A stretch of DNA of 64,000 bases from DSNY01 sp016861185 (GCA_030263275.1 SZOR01000001.1:60916-124915); one strand, 5' to 3'; positions 41,444 to 51,283 are shown, numbered from the stretch's first letter. A program made the numbers and translations. The notes: generated by a model not told the origin, from the letters alone.

Positions 41444-43014
41444 CGCCGCTCTCCTGCACCCGCAGCGAGGAGCGAACGTTCGATCGATTCGCCCATGTGG
41501 GCGACGAAGCGGTGCAGCACTTCGTTGCCGTCCGCACGCTCCGTCGCCTCAGTGAACACGAAAACCGCGGCGGACGCGTCCGGCTTCAGTGTCAGTCGCG
41601 ACCACGCCTGCAGCACCTTCGCCATGCCGTCGCTGGCGGTCGTTTTGCCGTCGATCCAGTACCACCATACGACGTCGAAGCCCCCGTTCGGGCCGACGAT
41701 GGTCGCGGTCCTCGCCTGGATCGGCTCAGAGCCGCCAACAAGTATGGTGCTTCCCCGCGTCCCTTCGCGCCAGACCCGGTCCGCGGCAGGCACGAGAACG
41801 TTCGACGAATTGACCATCTCGTGGCCGCCGGTCTGGCCGGCGTAGTACGCAACGTACAAGACGACGCGGCGCCCGTCGCGTTCGAACGCCTGCCGCAGCG
41901 ACGTGCGGTGCCCCGTGAAGCGCGGCTGCCAGTCGAGCGGTGCGGAGACCGGCGTCCAACCTGCGACGCCCTCGATCGCCGGAAGCGGCCGCTGGTGCCC
42001 CGTCCCGGCGCCGGCGAGTGCAGCCGCAAGCGGCGCCCACAGAACGGCCATGACCAAGGCCGCCGACGCCGCGGCCAGCAGCGCTGCGCGGTTCGCACCG
42101 ATCTCCGCCGGCGGCGCGCGCAGTGCGACCGCGACGTGCGCACCGCTGGCGTCGTCGCGGAACAGCGTCCCGACCCAGAACATCAGTGCGATCACGAGGC
42201 CGAAGAAAACCCAGCCATAGATCAGGTGGTCCACACCGACGGCCAGTTCGTTGCCGCTGAGGTGACCGAGCATCACGATCAGATACGCGCGCAGCCAGTT
42301 CGCGACGAGGGGCACCAGCAGCGACGCTGCGATGAAAGCGGCGCGGCGCCACGCGCTTGCGTACATCACGTACGCGTACAGCGTCCCGGCCATCAGCGAA
42401 GCGATCAGGTAGCGCAGTCCGCTGCACGCTTCGACGACCGACCATTGGCCCGTCGGGATCACGAAGTTGTTGCCTTCGCGGTAGACGGGCACGCCGGTCA
42501 GCTTCAGCGCGGCGACGGTGAAGTCGGCCGTCCAGTCGATCAGTCGCGGCACGAAGGCTTCGCCGAAAGGGACCGCGAACAGCAGAAACGCCAGTGGAAA
42601 CGCCATCGCCCGCGCGATCTTCGTGCCGAGCACCGCGGGCACGGCAGCGACGACCATCAGAACCAGCGCGAAGTGTTGGACGACGTTCGCGTCGGCCAGG
42701 CGCCCGAGCAACCAGACGAATCCGGCTGCGGCGACCAGCGACAGCGCCGGCCAGAACGGCCGCACGGGCAGGTGCGCGAGCTCGGCGCGACGGCGCCAGA
42801 TCAGCCAGAGCGCGATCGGCACGACCACGAATCCGTGGCTGTAGGTCTCCGAACTGCGCCACAGCCCGACCATCGCGCGCGCTGTGTCGCCGTAGACGAG
42901 GACGATCGCAAGCGCGACCGCCGTGCCGATCAGCGCCGACGCGCGGGCGTTTGCCAGTGCGGTGCCGGGCGCGGAAACCAGCGCCGTTTCGCTTCTCGTC
43001 ATGGCGCGGCTCAT
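41440..43014 (-). CDS. xrtA: exosortase A with fused EpsI domain
   Basis: This 524-residue protein has eight or so membrane helices in the first 290 residues, then a periplasmic EpsI-like domain (about 320-524). The transpeptidase-like catalytic set is visible: Cys197 in VVEACSGLRYL, Arg242 in NWLRAYLI and His263 in VDHLIYGW. XrtA cuts PEP-CTERM proteins at the inner membrane and probably joins them to a cell-surface carrier. The EpsI part ends with WWYWIDGKTTASD. The ATG at 43014 overlaps the FemAB stop (ATGA); a second ATG four codons later is possible. No PEP-CTERM substrate is encoded in the window. Confidence 0.95.
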   Translation of the reverse strand: MSRAMTRSETALVSAPGTALANARASALIGTAVALAIVLVYGDTARAMVGLWRSSETYSHGFVVVPIALWLIWRRRAELAHLPVRPFWPALSLVAAAGFVWLLGRLADANVVQHFALVLMVVAAVPAVLGTKIARAMAFPLAFLLFAVPFGEAFVPRLIDWTADFTVAALKLTGVPVYREGNNFVIPTGQWSVVEACSGLRYLIASLMAGTLYAYVMYASAWRRAAFIAASLLVPLVANWLRAYLIVMLGHLSGNELAVGVDHLIYGWVFFGLVIALMFWVGTLFRDDASGAHVAVALRAPPAEIGANRAALLAAASAALVMAVLWAPLAAALAGAGTGHQRPLPAIEGVAGWTPVSAPLDWQPRFTGHRTSLRQAFERDGRRVVLYVAYYAGQTGGHEMVNSSNVLVPAADRVWREGTRGSTILVGGSEPIQARTATIVGPNGGFDVVWWYWIDGKTTASDGMAKVLQAWSRLTLKPDASAAVFVFTEATERADGNEVLHRFVAHMGESIERSLLAAGAGERR

Positions 43015-44075
43015 CCGAGGCTGCGCGCGATCGCCGGTCCGATCGCGTTCGCGACCGGACGCGGCAGCCGCCGCCACAGCGAAATGAAAGCGCGGTACTT
43101 CGGGTTGGCCGGATTGTTCTGCGGGATCGACTCGCGTCGCAGAAGCCGGTACTCGTAGTGCAGCGGCTCGGGGGCGAAACCCCAGTTCTTCTTGAAGTCG
43201 AACGAACCGCTGTCGCGCTTCGATCGCCCGTAGTCGAACACGCGCACGCCGCGCTCGCACGCGCGCCGCATCAGTTCCCAGTACTTGAAGTCGTTGGCGG
43301 CCAGTTCGCGCGCCGCTTCGACATCGCCCGCGTAGTACGGCAGCACCTCGTCGCGGAAGTAGAACGAAAGCACGCCCGACACCGGCCGGCCGGCGGCGTC
43401 GAGCACGGTGAGAACCTCGCACGCATCGCCGAACACGCGGCGCAGCGCTTCGAAGTACCGTTTCGGATAAGGCGGCGTGCCGTGCCGGTGCTGGTTGTCC
43501 GCGTACAGGTCGAAGAAGCGATCGACGTTGGCGTCGATTTCGCTCGTCAGTCCGCGCTGGATGCCCTTGCGCACCATCGCGCGCTGCTTGCGCGGGATCG
43601 CGAGCAGGTTCGCTTCGACCTCGGGAACGATCGCCTTGCGGAAGGTGACGTAGAGCTCTTGGCGCGGCCAGTCCGGCTCGGTCGGCTGCCGATTGCGCAG
43701 CTCGAGATGCTGGACGCCCAGCCGCGCGGCGAGCTCGACGGCCGCTTCGTGCAGGGCAGCGCGCGCTTGCGGTTCGGATACGGCCGCGCCGCCGTAAACC
43801 GCAAAGGGCAGCGAACTGAGCGCGTGGCCGAACAGCAGACTTCTGACTTCGGCGAGCGGCAGCACACCGACGATCCGCTCGCCGCGCGCAGCGAGCAGGT
43901 AATGCGTCCGGTGGCCGAACACGCTTTCGATGACTGCGCGCCATCCGCTGCGATGGAAAAACGTCGCCTCCGCGCAGCCGTCGACGAACGCGTCCCATCG
44001 AACGGCGTCGCCCGGCTCGAAGGCGCGCACCGCGAGCGCCGGCTCGGCCCTAAGATCGGCGTCGATCGGTTTCAT
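43011..44075 (-). CDS. FemAB-related protein, PEP-CTERM system-associated
   Basis: This 354-residue protein has the double GNAT fold of the FemAB group, and fits TIGR03019. Visible blocks are AVRAFEPGDAVRWDAFV at the start, FHRSGWRAVIESVFGHRTHYL, a basic KQRAMVRKGIQRG linker and YELMRRACERGVRVFDYGRSKRDSGSFDFKKNWGF near the end, split here for length. FemAB proteins move amino acids from aminoacyl-tRNA to peptidoglycan precursors. In XrtA loci the acceptor is unknown. Given the amino-acid activation genes in this window, an aminoacyl-transfer role on the glycan is an attractive idea. It overlaps both neighbours by 4 bases. Confidence 0.9.
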   Translation of the reverse strand: MKPIDADLRAEPALAVRAFEPGDAVRWDAFVDGCAEATFFHRSGWRAVIESVFGHRTHYLLAARGERIVGVLPLAEVRSLLFGHALSSLPFAVYGGAAVSEPQARAALHEAAVELAARLGVQHLELRNRQPTEPDWPRQELYVTFRKAIVPEVEANLLAIPRKQRAMVRKGIQRGLTSEIDANVDRFFDLYADNQHRHGTPPYPKRYFEALRRVFGDACEVLTVLDAAGRPVSGVLSFYFRDEVLPYYAGDVEAARELAANDFKYWELMRRACERGVRVFDYGRSKRDSGSFDFKKNWGFAPEPLHYEYRLLRRESIPQNNPANPKYRAFISLWRRLPRPVANAIGPAIARSLG

Positions 44076-44929
44076 GAAGCACGCAGACCGAAGCAGCGAT
44101 CGACGCGGTCCCAGTGGAAGTCCGCCAGCAGCAAGGACAGGCGCGCCTCGGTGCGATGCAGGTTGACGTAGTGCCGGAAACGCGTCTTCAGACTCACGCC
44201 GGGGATGCGCGGCTGATCGGGATCGATCTCCCATGGATGGAAGTAAAAGATCGCGGGCCGGCCGTCGACGCGATTGACGCGCCGGATTGCCCACTGGCTC
44301 ACCTGGTACGGGAAAAAGCGGAAGTAACCGCCGCCGCCCGCGGGAAGATTGCGCCCGAGCAACCGCGCCGTGGTCAACGGAATCTCGAGCAATCCCGGCC
44401 GCGCCTCATACGGAAAGCGCGGCGCATCCGGCATGCCGTAGTGATCGTGTCGGACCGGATACACGCTGGAGCTGTAGCGGTAGCCGGCTTCGGCGATGCA
44501 ATCGAACGCCCATTGGTTCGCGTGCCCGATCGAGAAGCTCGGCGCGCGATAGCCGAGCACCTCGACGCCGGCCGTGTCCTCCAGCAGCTGCTTGGCACGC
44601 CGGATGTCGGCCGAGAACTCCTCCGGCGTCTGCTCGCTCGCACGCAGATGCCCATAGCCGTGACTGGCGATCTCGTGCCCCGCTGCGGCGATGCTGCGAA
44701 CGATCCGCGGATAGCGCTCCGCGATCCAGCCCAGGGTGAAGAAGGTCGCGTGCGCGCGATGCCGCTCGAAGAGCTGAAGCAGGCGGTCGACGTTGCGCTC
44801 GACACGACACGGCATCGCGTCCCAGCGATGCCGCGCGATGTGCGGCGCGAGCGCCGAGACCTGGAAGTAGTCCTCGACGTCGACCGTCAGCGCGTTCGAC
44901 AGACCCGTTGTCGGCAAGGCAGCGGTCAT
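44072..44929 (-). CDS. polysaccharide deacetylase, PEP-CTERM locus subfamily (DUF3473)
   Basis: This 285-residue protein has the NodB-homology fold with TVDVEDYFQV, SHGYGHLRAS (metal His) and GYRAPSFSIG. The C-terminal DUF3473 part includes YFHPWEIDPDQPR. This is the standard XrtA-locus deacetylase (TIGR03006). It removes acetyl groups from the exopolysaccharide or its intermediates. The ATG at 44929 is one base from the wecB stop. It overlaps the FemAB start by 4 bases. A longer frame upstream lies in wecB and is not used. Confidence 0.93.
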   Translation of the reverse strand: MTAALPTTGLSNALTVDVEDYFQVSALAPHIARHRWDAMPCRVERNVDRLLQLFERHRAHATFFTLGWIAERYPRIVRSIAAAGHEIASHGYGHLRASEQTPEEFSADIRRAKQLLEDTAGVEVLGYRAPSFSIGHANQWAFDCIAEAGYRYSSSVYPVRHDHYGMPDAPRFPYEARPGLLEIPLTTARLLGRNLPAGGGGYFRFFPYQVSQWAIRRVNRVDGRPAIFYFHPWEIDPDQPRIPGVSLKTRFRHYVNLHRTEARLSLLLADFHWDRVDRCFGLRAS

Positions 44930-44930
44930 G

Positions 44931-46097
44931 TCAGCTTGCGGCCGGCGCGCCGACGCGACGCGCCAGCCAGTTCGCCAAATGCGCGGCGATGCGCTCGGCG
45001 GCACGCCCATCCCATCCTTCCGGCATGCGGCCGCGCTTGCCGCCATTCGCAAGGATGTCCTGCACGCACGTCCGGATCAACGCCGCGTCGCGACCGACGA
45101 GCGTGTTGGTGCCGTGCGTCGCAGTGATCGGACGCTCGGTGTTCTCGCGCATCGTCAGGCAGGGAACGCCGAGCGCGGTGGTTTCTTCCTGCACGCCGCC
45201 GGAATCCGTCAGCACGAGCGCGGCCCGCTTCATCAGGCCGACCATCTCGAGGTAACCCTGCGGCGGCAGGCAGGCGATGCGGGCGCCCTGAAGCAGGTGC
45301 GCGAGCCCGAATCGGTCGATGTTGGCGCGCGTGCGCGGATGCATCGGCCAGACCAGCGGAACCGACTCGGCCACCTCGCGCAGAATCGCGAGCACCTGGG
45401 CGAGTGTGGCCGGCTCGTCGACATTGGACGGCCGGTGCAGCGTGACGACACCGTAGCGCGCACCCTCGCGAACCCACGCGGGATCGCCGCCCTCGCGCCG
45501 CATCGTCTCTTCGGGCGCAACCGCCTTGGGCAGCGCCGCGAACAGCGAGTCGATCATCAGATTGCCGACGAAGTGGATGCGCTCGGACGCGATGCCTTCC
45601 TTCGCCAGGTTGTCGTGCGCGTCGCGTTCGGTCGTGTACAGCAGATCGGAGATCTGATCCGTCAGGACGCGGTTGATCTCCTCGGGCATCGTGCGGTCGA
45701 AGCTGCGCAGGCCCGCTTCGACGTGCACCACCGGGACGAGCTTCTTCGCGGCGACCAGGCTGCACGCCAGCGTGGAGTTGACGTCGCCGACGACGACGAC
45801 GCACGACGGCTGCTGCGCGTCGACGACGGGTTCGAAGCGCTTCATCACCTCCGCGGTCTGCACCGCATGCGAAGCCGAGCCGACCTCCAGATTGACGTCC
45901 GGCGCCGGCAGCTCGAGATCGACGAACAGCTTGTCGTTCAGCGCGAAGTCGTAGTGCTGACCCGTGTGCACCAGCAGCGCAGGCGGCATGCCCGCCTGAG
46001 CGGCGAACGCGCGCAGCAGCGGCGCCATCTTCATGTAGTTCGGCCGCGCGCCGACGACGCACAGCACGGGGCCGATGCGATGGTCGATGCTCTTCAC
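44931..46097 (-). CDS. wecB: UDP-N-acetylglucosamine 2-epimerase (non-hydrolysing)
   Basis: This 388-residue enzyme has the GT-B-like epimerase fold with VVGARPNYMKMAPL, HTGQHYD, HVEAGLRSFDRTMPEE (catalytic acid region), TLHRPSNVDEP and LTDSGGVQEE. It converts UDP-GlcNAc to UDP-ManNAc. The start is GTG at 46097, overlapping the ATPase stop by 4 bases (GTGA). The gene is a regular member of XrtA loci and shows that ManNAc or ManNAcA is likely in the polymer; with a 6-dehydrogenase, ManNAcA could also be formed. Confidence 0.94.
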   Translation of the reverse strand: MKSIDHRIGPVLCVVGARPNYMKMAPLLRAFAAQAGMPPALLVHTGQHYDFALNDKLFVDLELPAPDVNLEVGSASHAVQTAEVMKRFEPVVDAQQPSCVVVVGDVNSTLACSLVAAKKLVPVVHVEAGLRSFDRTMPEEINRVLTDQISDLLYTTERDAHDNLAKEGIASERIHFVGNLMIDSLFAALPKAVAPEETMRREGGDPAWVREGARYGVVTLHRPSNVDEPATLAQVLAILREVAESVPLVWPMHPRTRANIDRFGLAHLLQGARIACLPPQGYLEMVGLMKRAALVLTDSGGVQEETTALGVPCLTMRENTERPITATHGTNTLVGRDAALIRTCVQDILANGGKRGRMPEGWDGRAAERIAAHLANWLARRVGAPAAS

Positions 46098-47119
46098 GCG
46101 CCCCTCCCCGGCTTGCCGCCCGTTTTCGGTCTGCGATCCGGCGAGCCAGCCATCGAACGCAGCAGCTCGTGCATCGCATTGACGGTCCTCTCGAGCCGGT
46201 CGAGCCGCGCTGCGATCGAGGAGATCGCGAACGAGCGCACGACGTTGTCGACGCGACCGCCTTCTTCCGGCAACGCCGCCATCTGCGATTGAACGGGCGC
46301 GTCGACGCCACCTTCGGCACGGATCTCACCGATCACCGCGTCGGCGTCGGCCCGGTCGATCGCGTGCTTCTCGGCCAGATAGCTCGCCAGCAGCAACCGG
46401 TTGCACAGCAGATTGATCTTGCGCGGGATGCCGCCGGTAGCGCGATAGATCGAAGGAAACACCGCGGGGTCGAAGCTCGGATCGTCCTTCCAGCCGACGC
46501 GGTGCAGGCGGTGCTCGATGTAGCCGCGCGTTTCGTCCTCGTCCATCGGCCCGAGGTGGTACGAGGCGATCACGCGCTGGCGAAGCTGCTGCATCGAGGG
46601 GCCGCGCAGCAGTTCGCGCAGCTCGGGCTGCCCGACCAGGAAGCTCTGCAGCAGCGCACGGTCGCCGAGCTGGAAGTTCGACAGCATGCGCAGCTCCTCC
46701 ATCGCGCGCGGCGACAGGTTCTGCGCCTCGTCGACGACCAGCAGCGCGCGCTTGTGCTCGGTGACCAGCGACGTCAGGAACGCCTCGATCGTCGCCAGCA
46801 GTTGCGCCTTGTCCGTTCCCCTGACCGGCAGCCCGAAAGCGGTCGCCACCGAGCGCAGCAGATCGTCGGCTTCGAGCTGGGTGCTGACGAGCTGCACCGC
46901 CACGACCTTGCGCGGATCGAGCTCCTCGAGCAGGGTGCGAACGAGCGTCGTCTTGCCCGCCCCGATCTCGCCCGTGACGACGATGAAACCCTCGCTCTGG
47001 AACACGCCGTACTTCAGGTACGAGTACGCGCTGCTATGCCCCTTGCTGCCGAAGAAGAAGGAGGGATCTGGATTGAGCTGGAAGGGCTTGCCGGTGAGCC
47101 CGTAGAAGGATTCGTACAT
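46094..47119 (-). CDS. XrtA/PEP-CTERM-associated secretion ATPase (ExeA-like AAA)
   Basis: This 341-residue AAA ATPase begins MYESFYGLTGKPFQLNPDP, the usual N-terminus of the family. Walker A is GEIGAGKTTL (about 51-60), Walker B LLVVDEAQNL, and sensor region TGGIPRKINLLCNRLL. It fits TIGR03015. Its C-terminal 70 residues include a short coiled segment. It likely powers or regulates assembly of the export machinery at the inner membrane. ATG at 47119; the gene upstream stops 9 bases earlier. Confidence 0.92.
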   Translation of the reverse strand: MYESFYGLTGKPFQLNPDPSFFFGSKGHSSAYSYLKYGVFQSEGFIVVTGEIGAGKTTLVRTLLEELDPRKVVAVQLVSTQLEADDLLRSVATAFGLPVRGTDKAQLLATIEAFLTSLVTEHKRALLVVDEAQNLSPRAMEELRMLSNFQLGDRALLQSFLVGQPELRELLRGPSMQQLRQRVIASYHLGPMDEDETRGYIEHRLHRVGWKDDPSFDPAVFPSIYRATGGIPRKINLLCNRLLLASYLAEKHAIDRADADAVIGEIRAEGGVDAPVQSQMAALPEEGGRVDNVVRSFAISSIAARLDRLERTVNAMHELLRSMAGSPDRRPKTGGKPGRGA

Positions 47120-47127
47120 CGTGCTAC

Positions 47128-48681
47128 CTAAAAGCGATGCGTCAGACCGGCGAAGATCGCCGTCTCGCGGGCGTCGTCGAGCCGGTTCGAGTTGAACAGC
47201 TGGTACCGCGCGCCGACGAAGGCGGAGGTCTTCGGCGCGAGCTGGCGCGAAGCCTGCAGACGCAGCGTGTATTGATCGGACTGCTCGGGGTCGACCTGTC
47301 CCAACTCACGCGTCCGCGTCCATGCCGTCGTCGCGTTCAGCGACGTGAGCGTGCTCAATTGATGGCTGAAGGTCACCGTCGCACCGCGCTGCGTGTTGTT
47401 GGTCAACGCCGTTCCGATTCCGGCGAAGATCGTGTCGCTCAGATCCTCGGTGCGCAGGTAGAACCCCGTGAGCCCGAGCGAATTGCGCACGCCCAGCAGC
47501 ACGACCGAGGCCGAGCGCGAATTGATGAGACTGATCCGTTGCGCGTAGATGGCGAGCGGCGCGCCGAGCGCCGACGGCAGCCCCTGTCGGGCGATCAGAT
47601 CCTGCACGATGCGCGCGCGTTCGACCGGATCCGGAAAGCGCGTCGTGAACGCCGCGTCGAGCAGACCGGCGACGTTGTCGGTCGCCGGCAGCGTGAACAG
47701 CGACTGCGGCGCGCTACCCAGGTCGCGCGACAGGAGCGCGTTCCATGCCAGCCGCGGCATCCGATGGGAGAACGACAGGCGCCAGCCCGACCCGAAGAAG
47801 CGGTCCTCCCAAAAACCATTGAGGTCCGTGCGCTCGGTCGGACGCCACGTCACGTTGACGCCGTAGATCGAACCGTCACCGCGGCCGTCCAGTACGAAGT
47901 TGTTCTGCTCGTAGCCGCCACGCACGCCTGCGGCGAGCTGTGGAGTGAACGCATAGTCGAGCCTGACGCGCGCGACGTCCTGCGTGAGCCTCGGTTGCGC
48001 GGCGTCGTCGAACCGACTGTCCGTGCGCTCTGCCTGGACGCCCCAGCCGAACGGACGCGGCGCACGGTTGATCTCGACGACGTGCCGCCCCACGTAACCG
48101 TCGCCCTCGGCCGCTGTTCCGCCGCTCGTCGCCGTCCACGCGTTGTCGCTGCGAACGAGGTAGCGAACGTCGGTGACGAGGTTGCCCTGCAAGTAAGGGC
48201 TGAACCGCCCCTGACGGGTTTCGAGTCGGTTGAATGTCGACGCGCCCTCCGGGCGCGGGGCGAAGGGGTTCTCGCGCGTCTGCGTGACGACCGCCGCGGC
48301 CTCCAGGAACAGCCGCCGCTCGATCGCCTCCAGCGTGGCGAGCAGGTCGGCGGTGGGCAGCAGGCGGCTGTCCTGAGTGCCGTCGACATAGTGCACGCCG
48401 CCCAGCGTCGCCGACCCGCCGACCCGCAGCCGGGCGCCTTCGCCGCGGAACCCGACCCGAGGGGTGAGCTCGATCAGCACGTCGCTGTCGCGGCGGGTGC
48501 GCGACTCGAAGCCGCTGTTGTCGGTCGCGGTGACCTGGGTGCCCACGCTGGCGTCGAGCGTCCAGCGCTCGGCGTGCGCGACGCCGGACAACGCCAGCGC
48601 GATGACCGACACACCGTGCTTCAGCAACCGCCGCCAAGCCGGCGCCGGCGCACAGATAGGCATGAACTCACGACGGTTCAC
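47128..48681 (-). CDS. outer-membrane beta-barrel protein, PEP-CTERM system-associated (TIGR03016 type)
   Basis: This 517-residue protein has a signal peptide (GVSVIALALSGVAHA, cleavage about residue 37) and then about 480 residues of alternating amphipathic strands ending in a terminal Phe (IFAGLTHRF), the outer-membrane sorting mark. It fits the XrtA-associated uncharacterised barrel family. It may be the outer-membrane passage for the polymer or a partner of the export protein. Start is GTG at 48681 with AAAGG upstream; an ATG six codons later is an alternative. Confidence 0.88.
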   Translation of the reverse strand: MNRREFMPICAPAPAWRRLLKHGVSVIALALSGVAHAERWTLDASVGTQVTATDNSGFESRTRRDSDVLIELTPRVGFRGEGARLRVGGSATLGGVHYVDGTQDSRLLPTADLLATLEAIERRLFLEAAAVVTQTRENPFAPRPEGASTFNRLETRQGRFSPYLQGNLVTDVRYLVRSDNAWTATSGGTAAEGDGYVGRHVVEINRAPRPFGWGVQAERTDSRFDDAAQPRLTQDVARVRLDYAFTPQLAAGVRGGYEQNNFVLDGRGDGSIYGVNVTWRPTERTDLNGFWEDRFFGSGWRLSFSHRMPRLAWNALLSRDLGSAPQSLFTLPATDNVAGLLDAAFTTRFPDPVERARIVQDLIARQGLPSALGAPLAIYAQRISLINSRSASVVLLGVRNSLGLTGFYLRTEDLSDTIFAGIGTALTNNTQRGATVTFSHQLSTLTSLNATTAWTRTRELGQVDPEQSDQYTLRLQASRQLAPKTSAFVGARYQLFNSNRLDDARETAIFAGLTHRF

Positions 48682-48696
48682 CCGCGCGCCTTTCGC

Positions 48697-49665
48697 TCAG
48701 TACCCGTATTGCCCGTAGTAGCCGTAGTAGGCGCCCAGCCGCGAATGAGGAACCTTGTTCAACACGGTCAACACGACCGGGCAGGATTCGATCGTCGCGA
48801 GCGCCTGCGTGACGCTCGCCTGCGGCGTCCGTTCCGCTTCGACGACCAGCATGACCTGACCCATGTGGGTCGCCAGAACGCGCGACTCCGTCGACGGCAG
48901 CAGCGGCGGCGCATCGAAGATCAGGATGCGATCCGGATACCGCGTCGCCAGTTCGTCGACCAGTGTGTTCATCGCGTCGCTGGCGAGGAGCTCGGTAGCG
49001 CGCGCGTGCGCGGTCCCGGCCGGCAGCAGCGACAGCCGCTCGACATTCGTCCGCAGCAGTACGTCGGAGAGATCGAGCGCGCTGTCGGTCAATACGTCCA
49101 GCAGACCTTTGGAAGGCGGCAGACCGAGCCGCTCGAGCATTGACGGCCGCGAAACGTCCGCGTCGACCAGCAGCACCGTGTTGTCGAGCTCCATCGCCAT
49201 GCTGAGCGCCAGATTGATCGCAACGAAGGTCTTGCCCTCGCCCGGCAACGAGCTGGTCACCATGATCAGGTTCGCGCGCGCGACGGGGGCGGCCGACTTG
49301 CCTTGCACGTTCGTCAGCAACGGACGTTTGATCACCCGGAACTCGTCGGCGAGCTGCGAGCGCGGCGCATCGGGCGTGACGAATCCTCCGGCCGAAAGCC
49401 GCGCAAAGTCGATGTGCACCTGCTGCGAGCGGCGGCCGGTCGTTGGTTCGACACGTTTTCCGCCCGCCGGACGCACCGCGTTCGGGGCACTCGTGCCGAT
49501 CACGGCGGTCGCGGCATCGCCCACGCGCCGCATCAGCTGGGGGATCGCAGTCTCCGCTGCCCTCGCCGCCACCTCTGCCTCGGGCGAAGACTGCCGCGCA
49601 GTCAGGTCCACGCCGCTGCGGCGCAGCTCCTCCAGACGCTTGGCAGCTTGTTCGATGATGCTCAC
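48697..49665 (-). CDS. exopolysaccharide tyrosine autokinase, XrtA-associated
   Basis: This 322-residue BY-kinase has Walker A in SSLPGEGKTFVAINLA, Walker A' VLLVDADVSRPSM and Walker B ILIFDAPPLL. A Tyr cluster YYGYYGQYGY at the C-terminus is the autophosphorylation site. This is TIGR03018. It controls the chain-length protein encoded just upstream, and thereby polymer length and export. Start is GTG at 49665, 9 bases after the Wzz-like gene stop. It is a separate protein from its membrane activator. Confidence 0.93.
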   Translation of the reverse strand: MSIIEQAAKRLEELRRSGVDLTARQSSPEAEVAARAAETAIPQLMRRVGDAATAVIGTSAPNAVRPAGGKRVEPTTGRRSQQVHIDFARLSAGGFVTPDAPRSQLADEFRVIKRPLLTNVQGKSAAPVARANLIMVTSSLPGEGKTFVAINLALSMAMELDNTVLLVDADVSRPSMLERLGLPPSKGLLDVLTDSALDLSDVLLRTNVERLSLLPAGTAHARATELLASDAMNTLVDELATRYPDRILIFDAPPLLPSTESRVLATHMGQVMLVVEAERTPQASVTQALATIESCPVVLTVLNKVPHSRLGAYYGYYGQYGY

Positions 49666-49674
49666 GCGGTACCC

Positions 49675-51231
49675 TCAGGCGGCGCGAGCCGCCAACGAAA
49701 GCCAGACGATCCACGCGCCGTAGACCAGGATCAGGCCGGCGACCGATCCCGCGAACGCGGTGTTCATCAGCCGTGCGCGACGCAGTATCGGCGCGTTCAC
49801 CACGACCGATACGCTGCCGAGCACCGGCCGCTGTGTCACGTTGCGCAATGCGCGCACACTGTCGAAGGTCGGGAAGATCTGCGCGACCGCGAACGCGGCG
49901 AGCACGCCAGCCGCGATCGCAGCGAGCAGCACGACCGGGATCACGGCAAGCCGGTGCGGAAACACCGGCGTCGGCGCGACTCGCGGCGGGTCGATCACGC
50001 GAAACTCGGCGAGCTTCGCGTTGGCGTCGACGTCTTCCGAGATCGCGGCTTGTTCGCGTCGTGCCACCAGGGCGTCATAGTTGCGCTTGATGATCTCGTA
50101 GTCGCGGTTGAGCTGGGCCATTTCGGCTTCGATCTGCGGGATACGTCCCGCAGCTGCGCGCAGCTCGGCAAGCCGCGACTGCGTTTCGTTGACGCGGGCA
50201 CGCAACGCCGCGACGTTCGAATCGGCTTCGGCCATCGCGATCTTGATCCGTTGGAACACCGGGTTCGTCGCTGCCGGAGACTTCGCCTGCGCCTTCGCTG
50301 CGGCACGCCGGCGCGCCTCCACTTCCTGCCGCCGCTGCTCCTCGAGGGCCGCGATCATTCGCCGCGTGGCGGCGACGTCCGGATGCTCGTCCGTATAGCG
50401 GCGCAGCAGCTCGTCGAGCTGGCGCCGCTGCGCGTCGATACGCGTGTCGAGCTCGGGCACCGTAATGTTCGCCGTCGCCGGCACTTCGGCAAGGAGGTTT
50501 GGTTCCTCGTCGGCGAGTCCGCGTTTCAGCGAATCGCGGGACTGCTCCGCCACCCGCAGTTCGACGCGCAGCTTTGCAAGCTCCTCCGTCAGCGCCGCGA
50601 TGCGGCCGAAGTAGTCCTTGCCCCCGCCGTCGAACATGCCGAGGTGGCGCAACTTGAACTCCTTGACGCGGTTCTCGGCCTCCTCGAGACGGACCTCGTA
50701 GGCTTTGATCTGTTCGTCGATGAACTTGCGCGCACCTTCCGTGTCGCGCCGCTTGTCGCCGAGCCCGGACTCGACGAACAGCGACACGAGGTTCTGCACG
50801 ACCAGCTTCGCGCGCTCGGGTTTGGTATCGCGGTAGGAGACGTTGTACAGGTTCTCGCGCCCGCCGCCGCTGAGCTGGATGGTCTTCATCAGCCCGTCGA
50901 TCAACCGTTCGCGGTCGCCTGGCGTAACGGCGAGGTGATCGAGATCCGACATGCGCGCGAGCTTCTCGACATTCGGCCGCGTGATCATTGTCCGCGCGAG
51001 CATGCTGATCTGCTGATTGATGTCGGGTTGCACCGCGAGCCCGCTCATCAGCGGCTTGAGCACGCTTTGCGTGTCAACGTAGATCCTCGCGCTCGCCTCG
51101 TACCGCTCGGGAAGGCGAGCGACGACGATGGCGCCGACGACCGCAACGGCCCAGGCCACCGCCACCCCGACCCAGCGGCGGCGCCAGGTCGCGCGCAGGA
51201 TCGCGACCGCCTGTTGCAGCAGTTCGTCCAT
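49675..51231 (-). CDS. polysaccharide chain-length determinant (Wzz-like), XrtA-associated
   Basis: This 518-residue inner-membrane protein has a first helix near residue 20-40 (VGVAVAWAVAVVGAIVVA), a long periplasmic coiled-coil region (about 150-400), and a second helix near 425-450. The Wzz motif is in the first 100 residues (IYVDTQSVLKPLMSGLAV). It fits TIGR03007. With the tyrosine kinase it sets polymer length. It follows the export gene by 52 bases. A further hydrophobic stretch at the C-terminal end (about 490-510) may be an extra helix. Confidence 0.92.
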   Translation of the reverse strand: MDELLQQAVAILRATWRRRWVGVAVAWAVAVVGAIVVARLPERYEASARIYVDTQSVLKPLMSGLAVQPDINQQISMLARTMITRPNVEKLARMSDLDHLAVTPGDRERLIDGLMKTIQLSGGGRENLYNVSYRDTKPERAKLVVQNLVSLFVESGLGDKRRDTEGARKFIDEQIKAYEVRLEEAENRVKEFKLRHLGMFDGGGKDYFGRIAALTEELAKLRVELRVAEQSRDSLKRGLADEEPNLLAEVPATANITVPELDTRIDAQRRQLDELLRRYTDEHPDVAATRRMIAALEEQRRQEVEARRRAAAKAQAKSPAATNPVFQRIKIAMAEADSNVAALRARVNETQSRLAELRAAAGRIPQIEAEMAQLNRDYEIIKRNYDALVARREQAAISEDVDANAKLAEFRVIDPPRVAPTPVFPHRLAVIPVVLLAAIAAGVLAAFAVAQIFPTFDSVRALRNVTQRPVLGSVSVVVNAPILRRARLMNTAFAGSVAGLILVYGAWIVWLSLAARAA

Positions 51232-51283
51232 GATGGTCGCCGCCTCGTCGTCTATGGGCCGGCGCGCCGCCGGGGCTCGCCGC

